A stretch of 44,228 bases of DNA from Gammaproteobacteria bacterium (GCA_021324095.1 JAJPJT010000125.1:1-44228); one strand, 5' to 3'. Positions 8,644-17,987 are shown, numbered from the stretch's first letter. The notes: generated from the letters alone by a model not told the origin. Program-made: numbers and translations.

Positions 8644-9135
8644 TCAATGCTGGGCGAGATACTTTGCGATCAGCTTCATCTGGTGCGTCCAGCCGCCTTC
8701 GTTGGCTGCGAATGCCTTGGCGCGTCGTTCAGGCGGCAGCTTGTCGAACCCCGATTCGGTGACGGTCAGCAGGATTCCTTCCGGTGCGTCGTGTAACTCG
8801 AACACGATCCGGGTCATCGGCTCATGCGAGTAGTCGATGGTCTTGTCGATCCCGAACGGGTGCCAGCGGAACGCGAGGCGCTGCATCGGCTCGATCTTCT
8901 CCACCAGCCACTCGAAGGGCGTGCCCTCGTAGGGCGTCTGCATCGCCGCGACTTCTTCATCAACTTGCGTGGGCGCAATCCTGCCCGTCAATCGCTCGCC
9001 CTCGACGAACGGACCATCGAAGCTGACACCAAACCAGGAACCGAATTGCTCCGCTTCGCTGAGCGCGCGCCATACACGCTCGCGCGGTGCCTGCAACAGA
9101 ACCTGCTTCTCGATGCGATCGGTATTCCTGGTCAT
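8644..9135 (-). CDS. SRPBCC (AHSA1-type) lipid/ligand-binding protein
   Basis: A 163-residue SRPBCC/AHSA1 protein (START-like helix-grip fold). The N-terminal QVLLQAPRERVWRALSEAEQFGSWFG and the C-terminal EGGWTHQMKLIAKYLAQH are typical. Function of this branch is unknown; members bind small hydrophobic ligands. I chose the ATG at 9135 because a GGGAG box lies upstream and the in-frame GTG/TTG starts further up would run into the operator. First gene of the SRPBCC-ArsR operon. Confidence 0.88.
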   Translation of the reverse strand: MTRNTDRIEKQVLLQAPRERVWRALSEAEQFGSWFGVSFDGPFVEGERLTGRIAPTQVDEEVAAMQTPYEGTPFEWLVEKIEPMQRLAFRWHPFGIDKTIDYSHEPMTRIVFELHDAPEGILLTVTESGFDKLPPERRAKAFAANEGGWTHQMKLIAKYLAQH

Positions 9136-9154
9136 CGGCAACTCCCGGATAGAT

Positions 9155-9214
9155 TGCAACCTGGCGGTTGCATGTTATGCCTCTCGTCGTCAAAGCGCAA
9201 CTTAAAGGTTGCGC
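9155..9214 (-). promoter_or_regulatory. Double ArsR-type operator around the SRPBCC-arsR promoter
   Basis: Two inverted repeats precede the operon: TGCAACC-N4-GGTTGCA at 9155-9172 and GCGCAAC-N6-GTTGCGC at 9195-9214. Both share CAAC-N6-GTTG and their centres are 41 bp apart, about four helical turns. On the minus strand a possible -35 (TTGCGC) lies in the upstream repeat and, 17 bp later, a possible -10 (TAACAT) abuts the downstream repeat. That layout fits repression by the ArsR protein of this operon. The binding itself is inference. Confidence 0.68.
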
Positions 9215-9304
9215 ATTTGGACGCGATGTTTGTCGAAGCCGAGGTCGCCCGTTCGTCGTCATCGAGTCGGTGATGCCTTGCGGTCGGACGGGGCGGTAAA
9301 TACC

Positions 9305-9318
9305 ATACCGGTCGGTTT
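9305..9318. promoter_or_regulatory. Possible TetR-type operator before the ABC exporter
   Basis: ATACCGGTCGGTTT contains ACCG-N2-CGGT, a pattern common in TetR-family operators, 36 bp before the exporter ATPase start. No TetR gene is adjacent. The dyad is short, so this is weak. Confidence 0.22.
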
Positions 9319-9353
9319 AGTTGGCTTCGAATTCCAGAACAGCGGCCAAAGCC

Positions 9354-10313
9354 ATGAATAAAGCCATCCATCCAGTCCATGCAGCCAGCGATCCGGTAAT
9401 CGAAGTGCGCGGACTCGACAAGACTTACGAGGGTGGATTCAGGGCGCTGAAGGGCATCGACCTGACGGTGCGGCGCGGCGAGATTTTTGCGCTGCTCGGT
9501 CCGAACGGCGCCGGCAAGACCACGCTGATCAGCATCATCTGCGGCATCGTCAATCCCGGCAACGGAACGGTCACGGTCGACGGCCATGACATCGTGCGCG
9601 AGTGGCGCAAGACACGCACGATCATCGGGCTGGTGCCGCAGGAACTGAAGACCGATGCATTCGAATCGGTGTGGAACACGGTGCGCTTCAGCCGCGGGTT
9701 GTTCGGCAAAGCGCCGGACGATGCCTATCTCGAACAGTTGCTGAAAGACCTGTCGCTGTGGGACAAGCGCGACGCCAAGATCCTGATGCTGTCCGGCGGC
9801 ATGAAGCGGCGCGTGATGATCGCGAAAGCCCTGTCGCACCAGCCGACCGTGCTGTTCCTCGACGAACCGACAGCGGGCGTGGACGTGGAACTGCGCCGCG
9901 ACATGTGGGCGATGGTGCGGCGGCTGCGCGAATCGGGCGTCACGATCATCCTGACCACGCATTACATCGAGGAAGCCGAGGACATGGCCGATCGCGTGGG
10001 CGTGATCAACAAGGGCGAGTTGATCGTGGTCTCGGAAAAGAACGCGCTGATGCAGAAGCTCGGCAAGAAGCAGTTGCGCCTGCAATTGCACGAACCGATC
10101 GCATCGCTGCCCGAGGCGCTGAACGACTACCGATTGGAACTCAACGGCAAGCGCGACGAGATCATCTACACCTACGACACGCAAAGCGAACGCACCGGCA
10201 TCACCGCGCTATTGAAAGACCTGTCCGCCGCTGGCATCGGCTTCAAGGATTTGAGCACGCGCCAGGATTCGCTGGAACAGATCTTTGTGGATCTTGTGCG
10301 GGAAAGCGCATGA
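9354..10313 (+). CDS. ABC-2 exporter ATPase (YadG-like)
   Basis: A 319-residue ATPase of the DrrA/YadG type. Motifs in order: Walker [13 protein letters not shown]-loop VPQELKTD, signature LSGGMKRR, Walker [13 protein letters not shown], switch His TTHYIEEAE; an extra C-terminal domain of about 90 residues follows, as in YadG/CcmA-like exporters. Pairs with the permease downstream (95 bp gap). The start is uncertain: ATG at 9354 (MNKAIHPV) is preferred over an in-frame TTG at 9321, but neither has a strong ribosome site. Substrate unknown. Confidence 0.9.
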   Translation: MNKAIHPVHAASDPVIEVRGLDKTYEGGFRALKGIDLTVRRGEIFALLGPNGAGKTTLISIICGIVNPGNGTVTVDGHDIVREWRKTRTIIGLVPQELKTDAFESVWNTVRFSRGLFGKAPDDAYLEQLLKDLSLWDKRDAKILMLSGGMKRRVMIAKALSHQPTVLFLDEPTAGVDVELRRDMWAMVRRLRESGVTIILTTHYIEEAEDMADRVGVINKGELIVVSEKNALMQKLGKKQLRLQLHEPIASLPEALNDYRLELNGKRDEIIYTYDTQSERTGITALLKDLSAAGIGFKDLSTRQDSLEQIFVDLVRESA

Positions 10314-10407
10314 ATTGCTCATCGTCTATTTCCCGTGGCTGCTGTTCGTGAAAAGTACGGCCACGGATGGCGCGTTTTCACGCAGGGATGCGCATAAAGG
10401 AGGGCGC

Positions 10408-11166
10408 ATGAATCTGCACGGCATCCGCGCGATCTACAAGTTCGAGATGGCGCGCACCGGACGCACGCTGATGCAGAGCGTGCTGTCGCCGGTCATCTCG
10501 ACCACGCTGTACTTCGTGGTGTTCGGCGCGATCGGCTCGGGCATCAGGAACATCGAAGGTATCGGCTACACGGCGTTCCTGATCCCTGGCCTCGTGATGC
10601 TGTCGTTGCTGATGCAGAGCGTGTCGAACGCCTCGTTCGGCATCTACTTCCCGAAGTTCGTCGGCACGATCTACGAAGTGCACTCGGCGCCGCTGTCGTA
10701 CCTCGAAATCGTGACGGGCTATGTCGGTGCGGCCGCGACCAAGGCGATCATCGTTGGGCTGATCATCCTCGCCACCGCGCGGGTGTTCGTACACTACTCG
10801 ATCGCGCATCCAGGGGTGATGGTGCTGTTCCTGGTGATGACCACGGTCGGCTTCAGCCTGTTCGGTTTCATCATCGGCATCTGGGCCGACAATTTCGAGA
10901 AGCTCCAAGTGGTGCCGCTGATGATCATCACGCCGCTGACCTTCCTGGGCGGCAGTTTCTATTCCGTACACATGTTGCCTCCGTTCTGGCAGAAGGTGAC
11001 GCTGTTCAACCCGGTGGTGTATTTGATCTCCGGTTTCCGCTGGAGCTTCTACGACATCGCCGACGTCAACGTCGGCATCAGCATCGGGGCGACGCTGTTT
11101 TTCCTCGCGCTGTGCCTCACCGGTGTGTGGTGGATCTTCCGCACGGGCTGGCGCTTGAAAGCCTAG
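10408..11166 (+). CDS. ABC-2 exporter permease (YadH-like)
   Basis: A 252-residue inner-membrane permease with six predicted helices. The ABC2_membrane pattern is clear: [19 protein letters not shown], a central [19 protein letters not shown] loop and the end [16 protein letters not shown]. coli YadH is the closest family name I can give. The ATG at 10408 has a strong ribosome site (AAAGGAGGG); a longer upstream reading is not needed. Works with the preceding ATPase. The role is uncharacterised export, possibly of a lipid, polymer or drug. Confidence 0.9.
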   Translation: MNLHGIRAIYKFEMARTGRTLMQSVLSPVISTTLYFVVFGAIGSGIRNIEGIGYTAFLIPGLVMLSLLMQSVSNASFGIYFPKFVGTIYEVHSAPLSYLEIVTGYVGAAATKAIIVGLIILATARVFVHYSIAHPGVMVLFLVMTTVGFSLFGFIIGIWADNFEKLQVVPLMIITPLTFLGGSFYSVHMLPPFWQKVTLFNPVVYLISGFRWSFYDIADVNVGISIGATLFFLALCLTGVWWIFRTGWRLKA

Positions 11167-11345
11167 GCTGTCGCCTGTTTACAAAATGTGACGCAGCCTG
11201 CGTAGCCGTGCAGCCGCGGAGCAGTGAACAACTGTTTCCGTGTGCGCGGTCCGTCACAGGATGGGCGCAGATGGGTGGTTTGTGTGGCCCGGCGCGCGGC
11301 GGATGGCATTGGTCTTGCTCGAGGCTCCCCTGTGCGAACAGGGCA

Positions 11346-12410
11346 ATGCCTTCCATGACCGCCACCGACACACGACGTACTGCCATTACGGACGAGCGCG
11401 CCAGGCGCTTCGTGGCACGCGCGCACGGGCTGCGCACCCTGGGGTTCACGCTCAGTACGCTGATCCTTGGAACGGTGCTGTACCGGAACGCCGCCCCGGC
11501 CCCGATCTGGGGCCTTCTGGTCGCGCACGGCTATGTATGGCCGCACCTGGCACGCCTGCATGCCCGCTTCAGCAGGGATCCCGCCCGTCTGGAGCAGTTC
11601 AATGTCATGGCGGATGCCGTGATGATCGGCGTATGGATCGCGCTCATCCGGTTCAATCTGCTACCCAGCGTGCTGATCGCGACGATGTTCGCCATGGCCC
11701 TGATCGCAATCGATGGCACCCGACTGCTGGTGCGCGGCTCCGCGCTGCTGGTGGTCGCGTGCGGGGTGGCCGCGGCATTGACCGGCTTTTCCATCGCGCC
11801 GCGCACGGACATGATCGAATTGCTGGCCTGCCTGCCACTGCTCCTGGTCTTTCCGTTGGCGCTTGCCACCATCACGCATCGGCTCGCGCGGCGCGTGCAA
11901 ACCCAAAACCGTCAGCTTTTCCAGATGAGCAGCATCGACAGCCTGAGCGGCCTGTTGAACCGCCGGCACTGGGAGGACGCGGTGAACGCGGCGTTGGCGC
12001 GGCATTGCTGCGATGACGCCGTGATGCTGCTGATCGACATCGACAACTTCAAGCAGGTCAACGACCAGCACGGCCACACCGTGGGCGACGAGGTGGTGCG
12101 GAAGGTCGGGGCGATCATCCGCAACAGCCTGCGCGACGGCGATCTCGCCGGCCGTTACGGTGGCGACGAATTCGGCGTGGTGCTGTGCGGAGTGGGCGTG
12201 CACGCGGCTGCGGCGGTGGCGGAAAGGATCCGCTCGAGCGTGGCGTGTTCGCTGGTCGAGCGCGCACCCGGCCTGCGTTGCACCTTGAGCATAGGACTCG
12301 CACGGGGCGGCGCAGCCATCGGCAGCGCCAGCGAATGGGTGAAGGAAGCCGACGCCGCGATGTACCGCGCCAAGCTGGCCGGCCGCAACCGGCTCGTGGC
12401 CGCGACCTGA
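11346..12410 (+). CDS. Membrane diguanylate cyclase with MASE2-like sensor
   Basis: A 354-residue diguanylate cyclase (makes c-di-GMP from two GTP). The N-terminal part (about 20-180) has several membrane helices and looks like a MASE2 domain (WPHLARLHARFSRDPARLEQFN, then a helix with DAVMIGVWIALIRFNLLPS). The C-terminal GGDEF domain has the catalytic GGDEF at about 272-276 and an intact RDGD I-site five residues earlier, so product inhibition is expected. MASE2 cyclases such as E. coli DgcC drive cellulose and biofilm output. The start at 11346 is chosen because upstream in-frame sequence overlaps the exporter gene and is not protein-like. Confidence 0.9.
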   Translation: MPSMTATDTRRTAITDERARRFVARAHGLRTLGFTLSTLILGTVLYRNAAPAPIWGLLVAHGYVWPHLARLHARFSRDPARLEQFNVMADAVMIGVWIALIRFNLLPSVLIATMFAMALIAIDGTRLLVRGSALLVVACGVAAALTGFSIAPRTDMIELLACLPLLLVFPLALATITHRLARRVQTQNRQLFQMSSIDSLSGLLNRRHWEDAVNAALARHCCDDAVMLLIDIDNFKQVNDQHGHTVGDEVVRKVGAIIRNSLRDGDLAGRYGGDEFGVVLCGVGVHAAAAVAERIRSSVACSLVERAPGLRCTLSIGLARGGAAIGSASEWVKEADAAMYRAKLAGRNRLVAAT

Positions 12411-12486
12411 TCGGGGCAACGCGGGCGGGGCGCCACGCTCCCCGTTTTGGGAGCACAATGGGCGCTCCGTCATCCAGGAGAACGTC

Positions 12487-13287
12487 ATGCGAACTTCAGG
12501 AGTCGTCCTGCTTGCCGCGCTGGTGCTGCCACTCGCCGCGACCGCGCAATCCCCCATGCAATCCGCCGGATCATGCGCCGGCGCCGTTAAGGTTCCCGCC
12601 TACATCACCCGCGCGATGAACAACCCCGCGCGCGTTTCGGACAACAAGACCAACGTCATGCAGAATGACGCCGATCGCAAGATGGCCGCGGTGCTGACCT
12701 TCACTGGCGTCAAGCCCGGCGACACCGTGCTGGAGTTGGCACCGGGTTCGGGTTACTGGACGAGTGTGTTCAGCCTGATCGTCGGCCCGAAGGGACACGT
12801 CTATACGGTGTGGCCGGATGAGATGGCGAAGTTCTCGGCCAAGAGTTTCGACAGGTGGCAGGGTCTGGTAAAGGAGAGTGCTTATTCCAACGTCAGCCTG
12901 CTGAAGGAACCCGCGTGAAAGTTGACCGTCCCGCAGAAGGTGGACATCGTGTTCACCGACGACAACTACCACGATTACCATGACCCCTTCATGGGTCCGG
13001 TAGACATGAAGAAATTCGACAAGCAGGTCTACGATGCCTTGAAGCCGGGTGGGGTATTCATCGTGATCGACCACATCGCGCCGGCCGGTTCGGGCACGTC
13101 GGACACCAACACCCTGCACCGGATCGATCCCGCGGTGGTCAAGCAGGAAGTGGAATCGGCCGGCTTCGTGTTTGCTGGATACAGCGACGCGCTGATCAAC
13201 CCCAAGGATCCGCTGAACATCAAGGTCTTCGATCCGTCGATCCGTGGCCACACCAGCCAGTTCATCTATCGGTTCCGCAAGCCGTAG
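12487..13287 (+). pseudogene. Secreted class I methyltransferase-like gene with in-frame TGA
   Basis: One frame encodes a signal peptide (1-20), a Rossmann methyltransferase core with VLELAPGSGYWT and, after the stop, TVPQKVDIVFTDDNYHD and GGVFIVIDHIAPAG. It matches the predicted-methyltransferase group COG4798, exported proteins of unknown substrate. A TGA at 12916-12918 splits it into 143 codons and a remaining 122 codons in the same frame; no frameshift is involved. The second half has no plausible ribosome site of its own (a TTG two codons later). A CGA or GGA codon changed by one base would restore the gene. So it is a fresh pseudogene, a readthrough case, or a sequencing error. Confidence 0.8.
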
Positions 13288-13315
13288 CAACCAGCAATCA
13301 TTGGTGCAGATGGAG

Positions 13316-13342
13316 AAAGGGCGGGTTGCAAACCCGCCCTTT
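13316..13342. terminator. Bidirectional terminator hairpin
   Basis: Perfect 12-bp stem AAAGGGCGGGTT/AACCCGCCCTTT with a GCA loop, between the convergent methyltransferase pseudogene and the S10 peptidase gene. The A-tract and T-tract arms let it act in both directions. Confidence 0.8.
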
Positions 13343-13501
13343 CAATGCAAACACAGTTGTGAGCCCGGATGCTTGCGGCATGCTGGCCAGGGCGGGACGC
13401 CTGCGAAACCCGCGCCGGGGCTCAGAGGCGATCGCGACGGCGCCATCCATGTGCCGTTACGTGCCGCGGAGCGGCCCTCGCGGGTTCATTGCAAGCCGCG
13501 A

Positions 13502-14998
13502 TCAACGCTTCTCGAAGACCGCACGGACGTCCTTCACGAACATCGCGTCGCTGGCCGGGCGCGCGTAGAACATGTGGCCGCCCGGATATTCCTTCACCTC
13601 GACGCGGGTCGGATCGCCCATCGCGGGCATCTGGTCCACCGCGAGCACCGACACCATGAACGGGCACGACAGGTCGTCCCAGCCGTGCGCGATCAACACG
13701 CGCAGGTTGGGATCGTTGGCGACCGCTTCGCGCAATTGCTTGACCGAACCCTGCTCTGCGTCGTCATCGTCGTGCCACAGCCGGCCGACCTTGTAGTTGA
13801 GCGTCTGATATTGGCCGTCGTATTTCCAGCCGACCGTTTGCGTCACGAAGTTCACCATCGCCGTCGTCGTCGGCGCGATGATGCCGTTGAGGATCGGATC
13901 GCCGCTGCGCTGGTGCGGCGCGTAGGGGAACGGATCCCATGCCGTGAAGTTGGAATCGTAGCGGCTGCCGAGTTTGCCTTCGGAGCGGTACACCTCGCGC
14001 AGGTAAGCCTGCGTTTCCAGGCGTCCGCCGGAATGCTTCACGAAGGTCGGGTCGAGTCCGGTGAGTTCGGTCACCTTCTGGATCATCGCGGCATAGGCTG
14101 CCGGATCCGAACGCCCCTTCATCAGCGCTTGCGCGTATTCGCCGCGCGTGTAGGCGATGATCGGCGCCATGTTCGCTGCGGAGAGTCTGCCTTCGCGTTC
14201 GAGGTGCGCCGCTGCGATCGAGGGCAGGGTGGTCATCCACGCCATCGGCGAGACGTATTCATCGCTCCACGCCATGGGGTCGAGGTACGGCGATACCAGC
14301 ACCATGCCGTTCATCGCGACGCCGAGCCGCGTTTGCAGGTAATAGGTGATGCGCGGGCCGCGAAAACCGCCGTAACTTTCGCCGGTGATGTACTTGGGCG
14401 ACTCCATCCGACCGTTCTTCACCAGCCAGTCGTACACGATCTGCGACAGGTATTCGATGTCGGTATCGGTCGAATAGAAATCCTTGGTCGATTGCTTGTC
14501 GTCCACCAGTGAGCGGCTGTAGCCGGTGCCGACGGGGTCGATGAACACCAGGTCGGTGAAGGGAAGCCAGGTGCTTGGGTTGTCATGCAGCGTGGCGGGT
14601 TCGGAAGGCGTATCGCCCTCGGCGCCGAAGCTCACGATCTTCGGTCCGATGGCGCCGAAATTCAGGAACACCGACGCGGCGCCCGGGCCACCATTGAATG
14701 CGAACGTGACCGGCCGGTTCTTGCCCGGCACGGTGTACGCCGTGTAGACGACCTGCGCAATGGCCTTGCCCTGTTCGTTGCGCACCGGCAGCCATCCGAT
14801 CCCGACGGTGTAGTCGAGTTTGCGGCCATCGACGACGATGCTTTGCGCCTTGCTGGCGGCGGCCGGCAGCGGCGGAAGCTCGAATGCCGACGCATCGGCG
14901 CCGTGCTTTTCTGCGCTATTCGGAGGGGCCGTGAAACCGGCCGTGGAAACGAACAGGATGGCGACGGCGAAGACCGTCGCCAGAAACGGCTTGTGCAT
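13502..14998 (-). CDS. Secreted serine carboxypeptidase (S10 family)
   Basis: A 498-residue exported peptidase that removes C-terminal residues from peptides. Signal peptide about 1-26. S10 marks are all present: FAFNGGPGAAS (oxyanion region), GTGYSRS, GESYGG with nucleophile Ser about 208, a catalytic Asp in HGWDDLSCPF and the catalytic His in PGGHM near the C-terminus. The start at 14998 (MHKPF) is preferred to the upstream one five codons earlier because it begins directly with the signal peptide. Family members in Xanthomonadales are common and usually periplasmic or secreted. Single gene. Confidence 0.9.
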   Translation of the reverse strand: MHKPFLATVFAVAILFVSTAGFTAPPNSAEKHGADASAFELPPLPAAASKAQSIVVDGRKLDYTVGIGWLPVRNEQGKAIAQVVYTAYTVPGKNRPVTFAFNGGPGAASVFLNFGAIGPKIVSFGAEGDTPSEPATLHDNPSTWLPFTDLVFIDPVGTGYSRSLVDDKQSTKDFYSTDTDIEYLSQIVYDWLVKNGRMESPKYITGESYGGFRGPRITYYLQTRLGVAMNGMVLVSPYLDPMAWSDEYVSPMAWMTTLPSIAAAHLEREGRLSAANMAPIIAYTRGEYAQALMKGRSDPAAYAAMIQKVTELTGLDPTFVKHSGGRLETQAYLREVYRSEGKLGSRYDSNFTAWDPFPYAPHQRSGDPILNGIIAPTTTAMVNFVTQTVGWKYDGQYQTLNYKVGRLWHDDDDAEQGSVKQLREAVANDPNLRVLIAHGWDDLSCPFMVSVLAVDQMPAMGDPTRVEVKEYPGGHMFYARPASDAMFVKDVRAVFEKR

Positions 14999-15101
14999 TG
15001 GCGGGTTCCCCACGAAAACCCGCGAGCTTACCGGTCATTGCATCGATGTGACCGTGCTGGAAGGCATGGTCACGCGGTCCCTGCGCGTGTCCGGTGTGCC
15101 T

Positions 15102-15980
15102 CTAATCCGCGCTGCTCGCCGGAGCGGGCGTCGTTGCGGTGGATGAACTCGCCGTTGCCGGGGCGGCAGTGCCGCCTGCTGCAGGTGTCCCGGGTTGCGC
15201 ATTGCTCTGCGCGTAGTGACCGACCTGCAGCACGTATCCCGCACGGTTGCCCGGCGGCAGCGCCGCGGGATTTGCGTACACGCTGATCGTGTAGTTCGTC
15301 GCGGCGGCTACCGGTGTGGACCACTTGGTGACATTGGTGGTGGCGCTGTCGACCAGCGTCTGGCCTTTGGCCTGATCCAAAACCTTGAAGTGCACCTGCG
15401 GATCCTGCGTCACGAGATTGACGTCGAGCATCTGGCCTGCCGCGACCGCGACGGTGTAATCGCGCGCGCTGCCCTGCGCATCCAGTGTCCCCGCTTCCTG
15501 CGCCCAGGGATTATTGGCCTCGAAAGTCACGGCGGTCGTTTCGGGCTGCAAGTCCTTGGGTCCGTACTGTCCGAGCTGCAATGCGTATTTCGGCTTTTCA
15601 TCGCGCTGCATGGCCTCGGGCTGGACGTACACGTGAACCAGGTACGTGGTGGGCTCCGTGGTTTGCACCGACCAGGTGGTGGCGCCCGTCTTGTAAGTGT
15701 CGACCAACTGTTTGTCGTGCGTGGTGTCCTCGACCTTGAAGAAAACATTGGGATCGCGCGTGACGAGGTTGATCTGGAATGTCTCGCCTGCAGCGATCGC
15801 GACGGAATAATCGTGCGAGCTGTCGTATTGGCTCACCGTGTCGACTTCCTGGACCCAATGGCTATTGGGCTGGAACGTCACCGTGACGGTCGAATCGGCG
15901 AGCGCGGGGAAAGACAAGGCGCTGCACAAGGCGATGCCCAGGACGGCTGCAAGCGGGCTGAAGGAGACGGAGCGGTGCAT
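15102..15980 (-). CDS. Secreted protein with two tandem copies of one domain
   Basis: A 292-residue exported protein of unknown function. After a signal peptide (about 1-28, ending FPALA) come two similar domains of about 105 residues: the first begins VTVTFQPNSHWVQEVDT, the second VTFEANNPWAQEAGT. Each then has DYSVAIAAG or DYTVAVAAG, INLVTRDPNVFFKV or VNLVTQDPQVHFKV, a Trp-Ser core, and ends YALQLGQYG or YVLQVGHYA. The pattern recalls PPC-type (bacterial pre-peptidase C-terminal) beta-sandwiches, but I cannot confirm that. A Pro/Ala/Ser/Thr-rich tail of about 40 residues ends the protein. No catalytic motif is visible, so binding or structural roles are likelier. Confidence 0.82.
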   Translation of the reverse strand: MHRSVSFSPLAAVLGIALCSALSFPALADSTVTVTFQPNSHWVQEVDTVSQYDSSHDYSVAIAAGETFQINLVTRDPNVFFKVEDTTHDKQLVDTYKTGATTWSVQTTEPTTYLVHVYVQPEAMQRDEKPKYALQLGQYGPKDLQPETTAVTFEANNPWAQEAGTLDAQGSARDYTVAVAAGQMLDVNLVTQDPQVHFKVLDQAKGQTLVDSATTNVTKWSTPVAAATNYTISVYANPAALPPGNRAGYVLQVGHYAQSNAQPGTPAAGGTAAPATASSSTATTPAPASSAD

Positions 15981-16102
15981 GGACGGAAACCTCGCGCTGT
16001 AGATGTGGAGCGCCCCCTGCACGCCGGGCGCAGATACAAAGTGAGCCAATGCCGAACGGTCGTCCAGCATACAATTTTTTTGCGCGGCGGGTTTCCTGCA
16101 AA

Positions 16103-16129
16103 ACGGCCGCCGCATTCCGCGGCGGCCGT
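16103..16129 (-). terminator. Rho-independent terminator after the PNGase A-like gene
   Basis: Perfect 11-bp stem ACGGCCGCCGC/GCGGCGGCCGT with a 5-base loop, followed on the minus strand by TTTT. It lies 33 bp past the end of the glycoamidase gene. Confidence 0.8.
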
Positions 16130-16161
16130 CGTTGCCCAAAACATCGTCGGGCCGTGTATCC

Positions 16162-17919
16162 CTAATGCTTGCAGGCCGCACCGTCGGTGACCGAAGTGAC
16201 CGCGCCGGCCACCGCTGAAACCGTACGGCTGTAACAGGACCCGTTCGAGTCGGTGAATTGATAGCCTTGCGAGCCTTGCTGGCCTTCATTCCCGATGAAA
16301 TAGCTGAAGCCCGGGCCGAAGATCAGCGTATCCGCCGCCGTGTCGTTCTGCTTGCGGCTGGAAGCGTAATGCCCGCCCGGACCTGCTTCGCTGTATTGCA
16401 GCGAGTAGCCCTGATTGACCGTGGTGGCCTGGGTTGCATTGCCACTCGCAGGTACCTGCTGGTTGATGTCCATCGTCAACGGGAACGACCAGTTGATCGT
16501 CGCGTTGGCCGGTCCATCCAACGGTCCCCCATAGGAACGTTGCATCGCGGTGCTGGTCTGAGTGATGTCCTGCACGAATTGCGTTGCCGTGCTGGTGACG
16601 CGTTGATCGTTGCTGAAGCTCACGGTCTGCACGACGTTCGAAGGCACGCGTCCCTGCGGCGTGTCGAGATACCCGCGCGTGACCAGGCTGTGTTGTGAAG
16701 TAACGTCGAACGTGTACTGCGTGCCATCCGGAGAGGCGGTGTTGTGCTGGACCGGATGCACGCCGGAATCGGCGTCCTGGGTGAGCGCACCGGTCAGTTG
16801 CGTTGCGCCGTGATCCTGGTACAGCAACAGCGTTGCCGCGGTATCGAAGCGCTGTCCGCCGTAATTCGGGTTCTGCCCGTTCTGGAAAGTGGGATCGCCG
16901 GTCACCACGCTCACCGAAATCGTGTGCGGCTGGCCGTCATCCAGCAGCCCCGCGAATGGCGTGACGTCGATGCGGTACGGTTCGAAGTTCAAGGTCTGCA
17001 CGCCCGGAATCGGCCGCCACAGGTAGGGGTCGACGCCACCGGTGAACACCCAGCCCGAGATGGGCACGATGCCGGCCGGCTTGCCGTCGATCGACACTTC
17101 GGCTTCGCGGAACGCGGTGCCGCCGCAGTCGTTCAACTGCATGTCATACGGTTCTGGGAAGCACGAATACCAGAATTCGTCGCCAGACTGCGGTTCGGCA
17201 ACGACGTCGAGAAAAGCGCGGTCGATGTTGGTGGGCAGCGTGAAGGTGCGCGACATCGGCGTCTCGTCCGTGTAGATCGAGACGGTGTTGCCCGCGGGAT
17301 CGCTGCCGAGCGAGAGCACCTGGTCGGGCACCCGCGGCGCCGGAAATTCGGGCGTGGCCGGATAGAAATCCAGTTCCGCGCTGCCGGTTATCGAGCCGTT
17401 GTAGGTGCTGTTGTAGATGTTGTAGACGACTGCGTTGCCCGGGTGTGCATTTTCCAGCAACGACGTCAGATCCGTCACGTTGCGCTCCACGTGCCAGCTC
17501 GGACTGCGTGACGCGGAGGGTTCCTGGGTGGTGCCGAAATAGACGTTCACGCCGCCGATCCAGACGCTGGCGGTGCGGTCGTATTGGCGGCCGGTGGTGA
17601 CGTTGAAGTCGGCCTTGAACACCACCTTGTTCCAGGGCCCCTTGCAACCGGCAGGCGGCGCGTAGTCGAACGGATGGGCGGAATAATCGTCGAAGGTGCC
17701 GGTGGGCGAATCAGCGCTGTAAAGCGTGACCACGCACGGGGTTTCCGGCGGCACGGGCACCAGCGGATCGGCGACGGCGACACCCGTCTCGCCGATCTTG
17801 ATGGGCGGACCCACGATGGGTTCGGGAGCCATCGCGGCGGCCGCGCTGATGGCGGTCAGAACGCTGACGATCGCAAACACCAACAAACGCTTGGAACGGA
17901 CAGATGACGGAGCTTGCAT
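16162..17919 (-). CDS. Secreted PNGase A-type peptide N-glycanase homologue
   Basis: A 585-residue exported protein related to plant peptide-N4-(N-acetyl-glucosaminyl)asparagine amidase A, which releases N-glycans from glycopeptides. Signal peptide about 1-28. Family marks run the length of the protein: GPWNKVVFKADFNVTTGRQ, RTASVWIGGVNVYFGTTQEP, WHVERNVTDLTSLL, GGVDPYLWRPI, PYRIDVTPFAGLLDDGQ, and near the C-terminus SCYSRTVSAVAGAV. The start at 17919 has a GGGAG ribosome site and puts the signal peptide at the N-terminus. Catalytic residues of this family are not settled enough for me to check. It diverges from the rhomboid gene and has its own terminator. Role inferred: deglycosylation of plant or fungal glycoproteins. 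Confidence 0.85.
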   Translation of the reverse strand: MQAPSSVRSKRLLVFAIVSVLTAISAAAAMAPEPIVGPPIKIGETGVAVADPLVPVPPETPCVVTLYSADSPTGTFDDYSAHPFDYAPPAGCKGPWNKVVFKADFNVTTGRQYDRTASVWIGGVNVYFGTTQEPSASRSPSWHVERNVTDLTSLLENAHPGNAVVYNIYNSTYNGSITGSAELDFYPATPEFPAPRVPDQVLSLGSDPAGNTVSIYTDETPMSRTFTLPTNIDRAFLDVVAEPQSGDEFWYSCFPEPYDMQLNDCGGTAFREAEVSIDGKPAGIVPISGWVFTGGVDPYLWRPIPGVQTLNFEPYRIDVTPFAGLLDDGQPHTISVSVVTGDPTFQNGQNPNYGGQRFDTAATLLLYQDHGATQLTGALTQDADSGVHPVQHNTASPDGTQYTFDVTSQHSLVTRGYLDTPQGRVPSNVVQTVSFSNDQRVTSTATQFVQDITQTSTAMQRSYGGPLDGPANATINWSFPLTMDINQQVPASGNATQATTVNQGYSLQYSEAGPGGHYASSRKQNDTAADTLIFGPGFSYFIGNEGQQGSQGYQFTDSNGSCYSRTVSAVAGAVTSVTDGAACKH

Positions 17920-17987
17920 GACGGATCTCCCTTGGTGAAGGTATCCCCCTGCTTGGTCTCGCAGCGTAGCACCAAACCGACCGAAAG

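Noticed and set aside
12437..12454. GCTCCC-N6-GGGAGC hairpin after the MASE2-type cyclase
   Set aside because: Only six pairs and no T-run; not strong enough to list as a terminator.
12916..12918. TGA as a selenocysteine codon
   Set aside because: No SECIS-like hairpin recognised right after it, the place is not catalytic in methyltransferases, and a second gene shows a TAA stop of the same kind.
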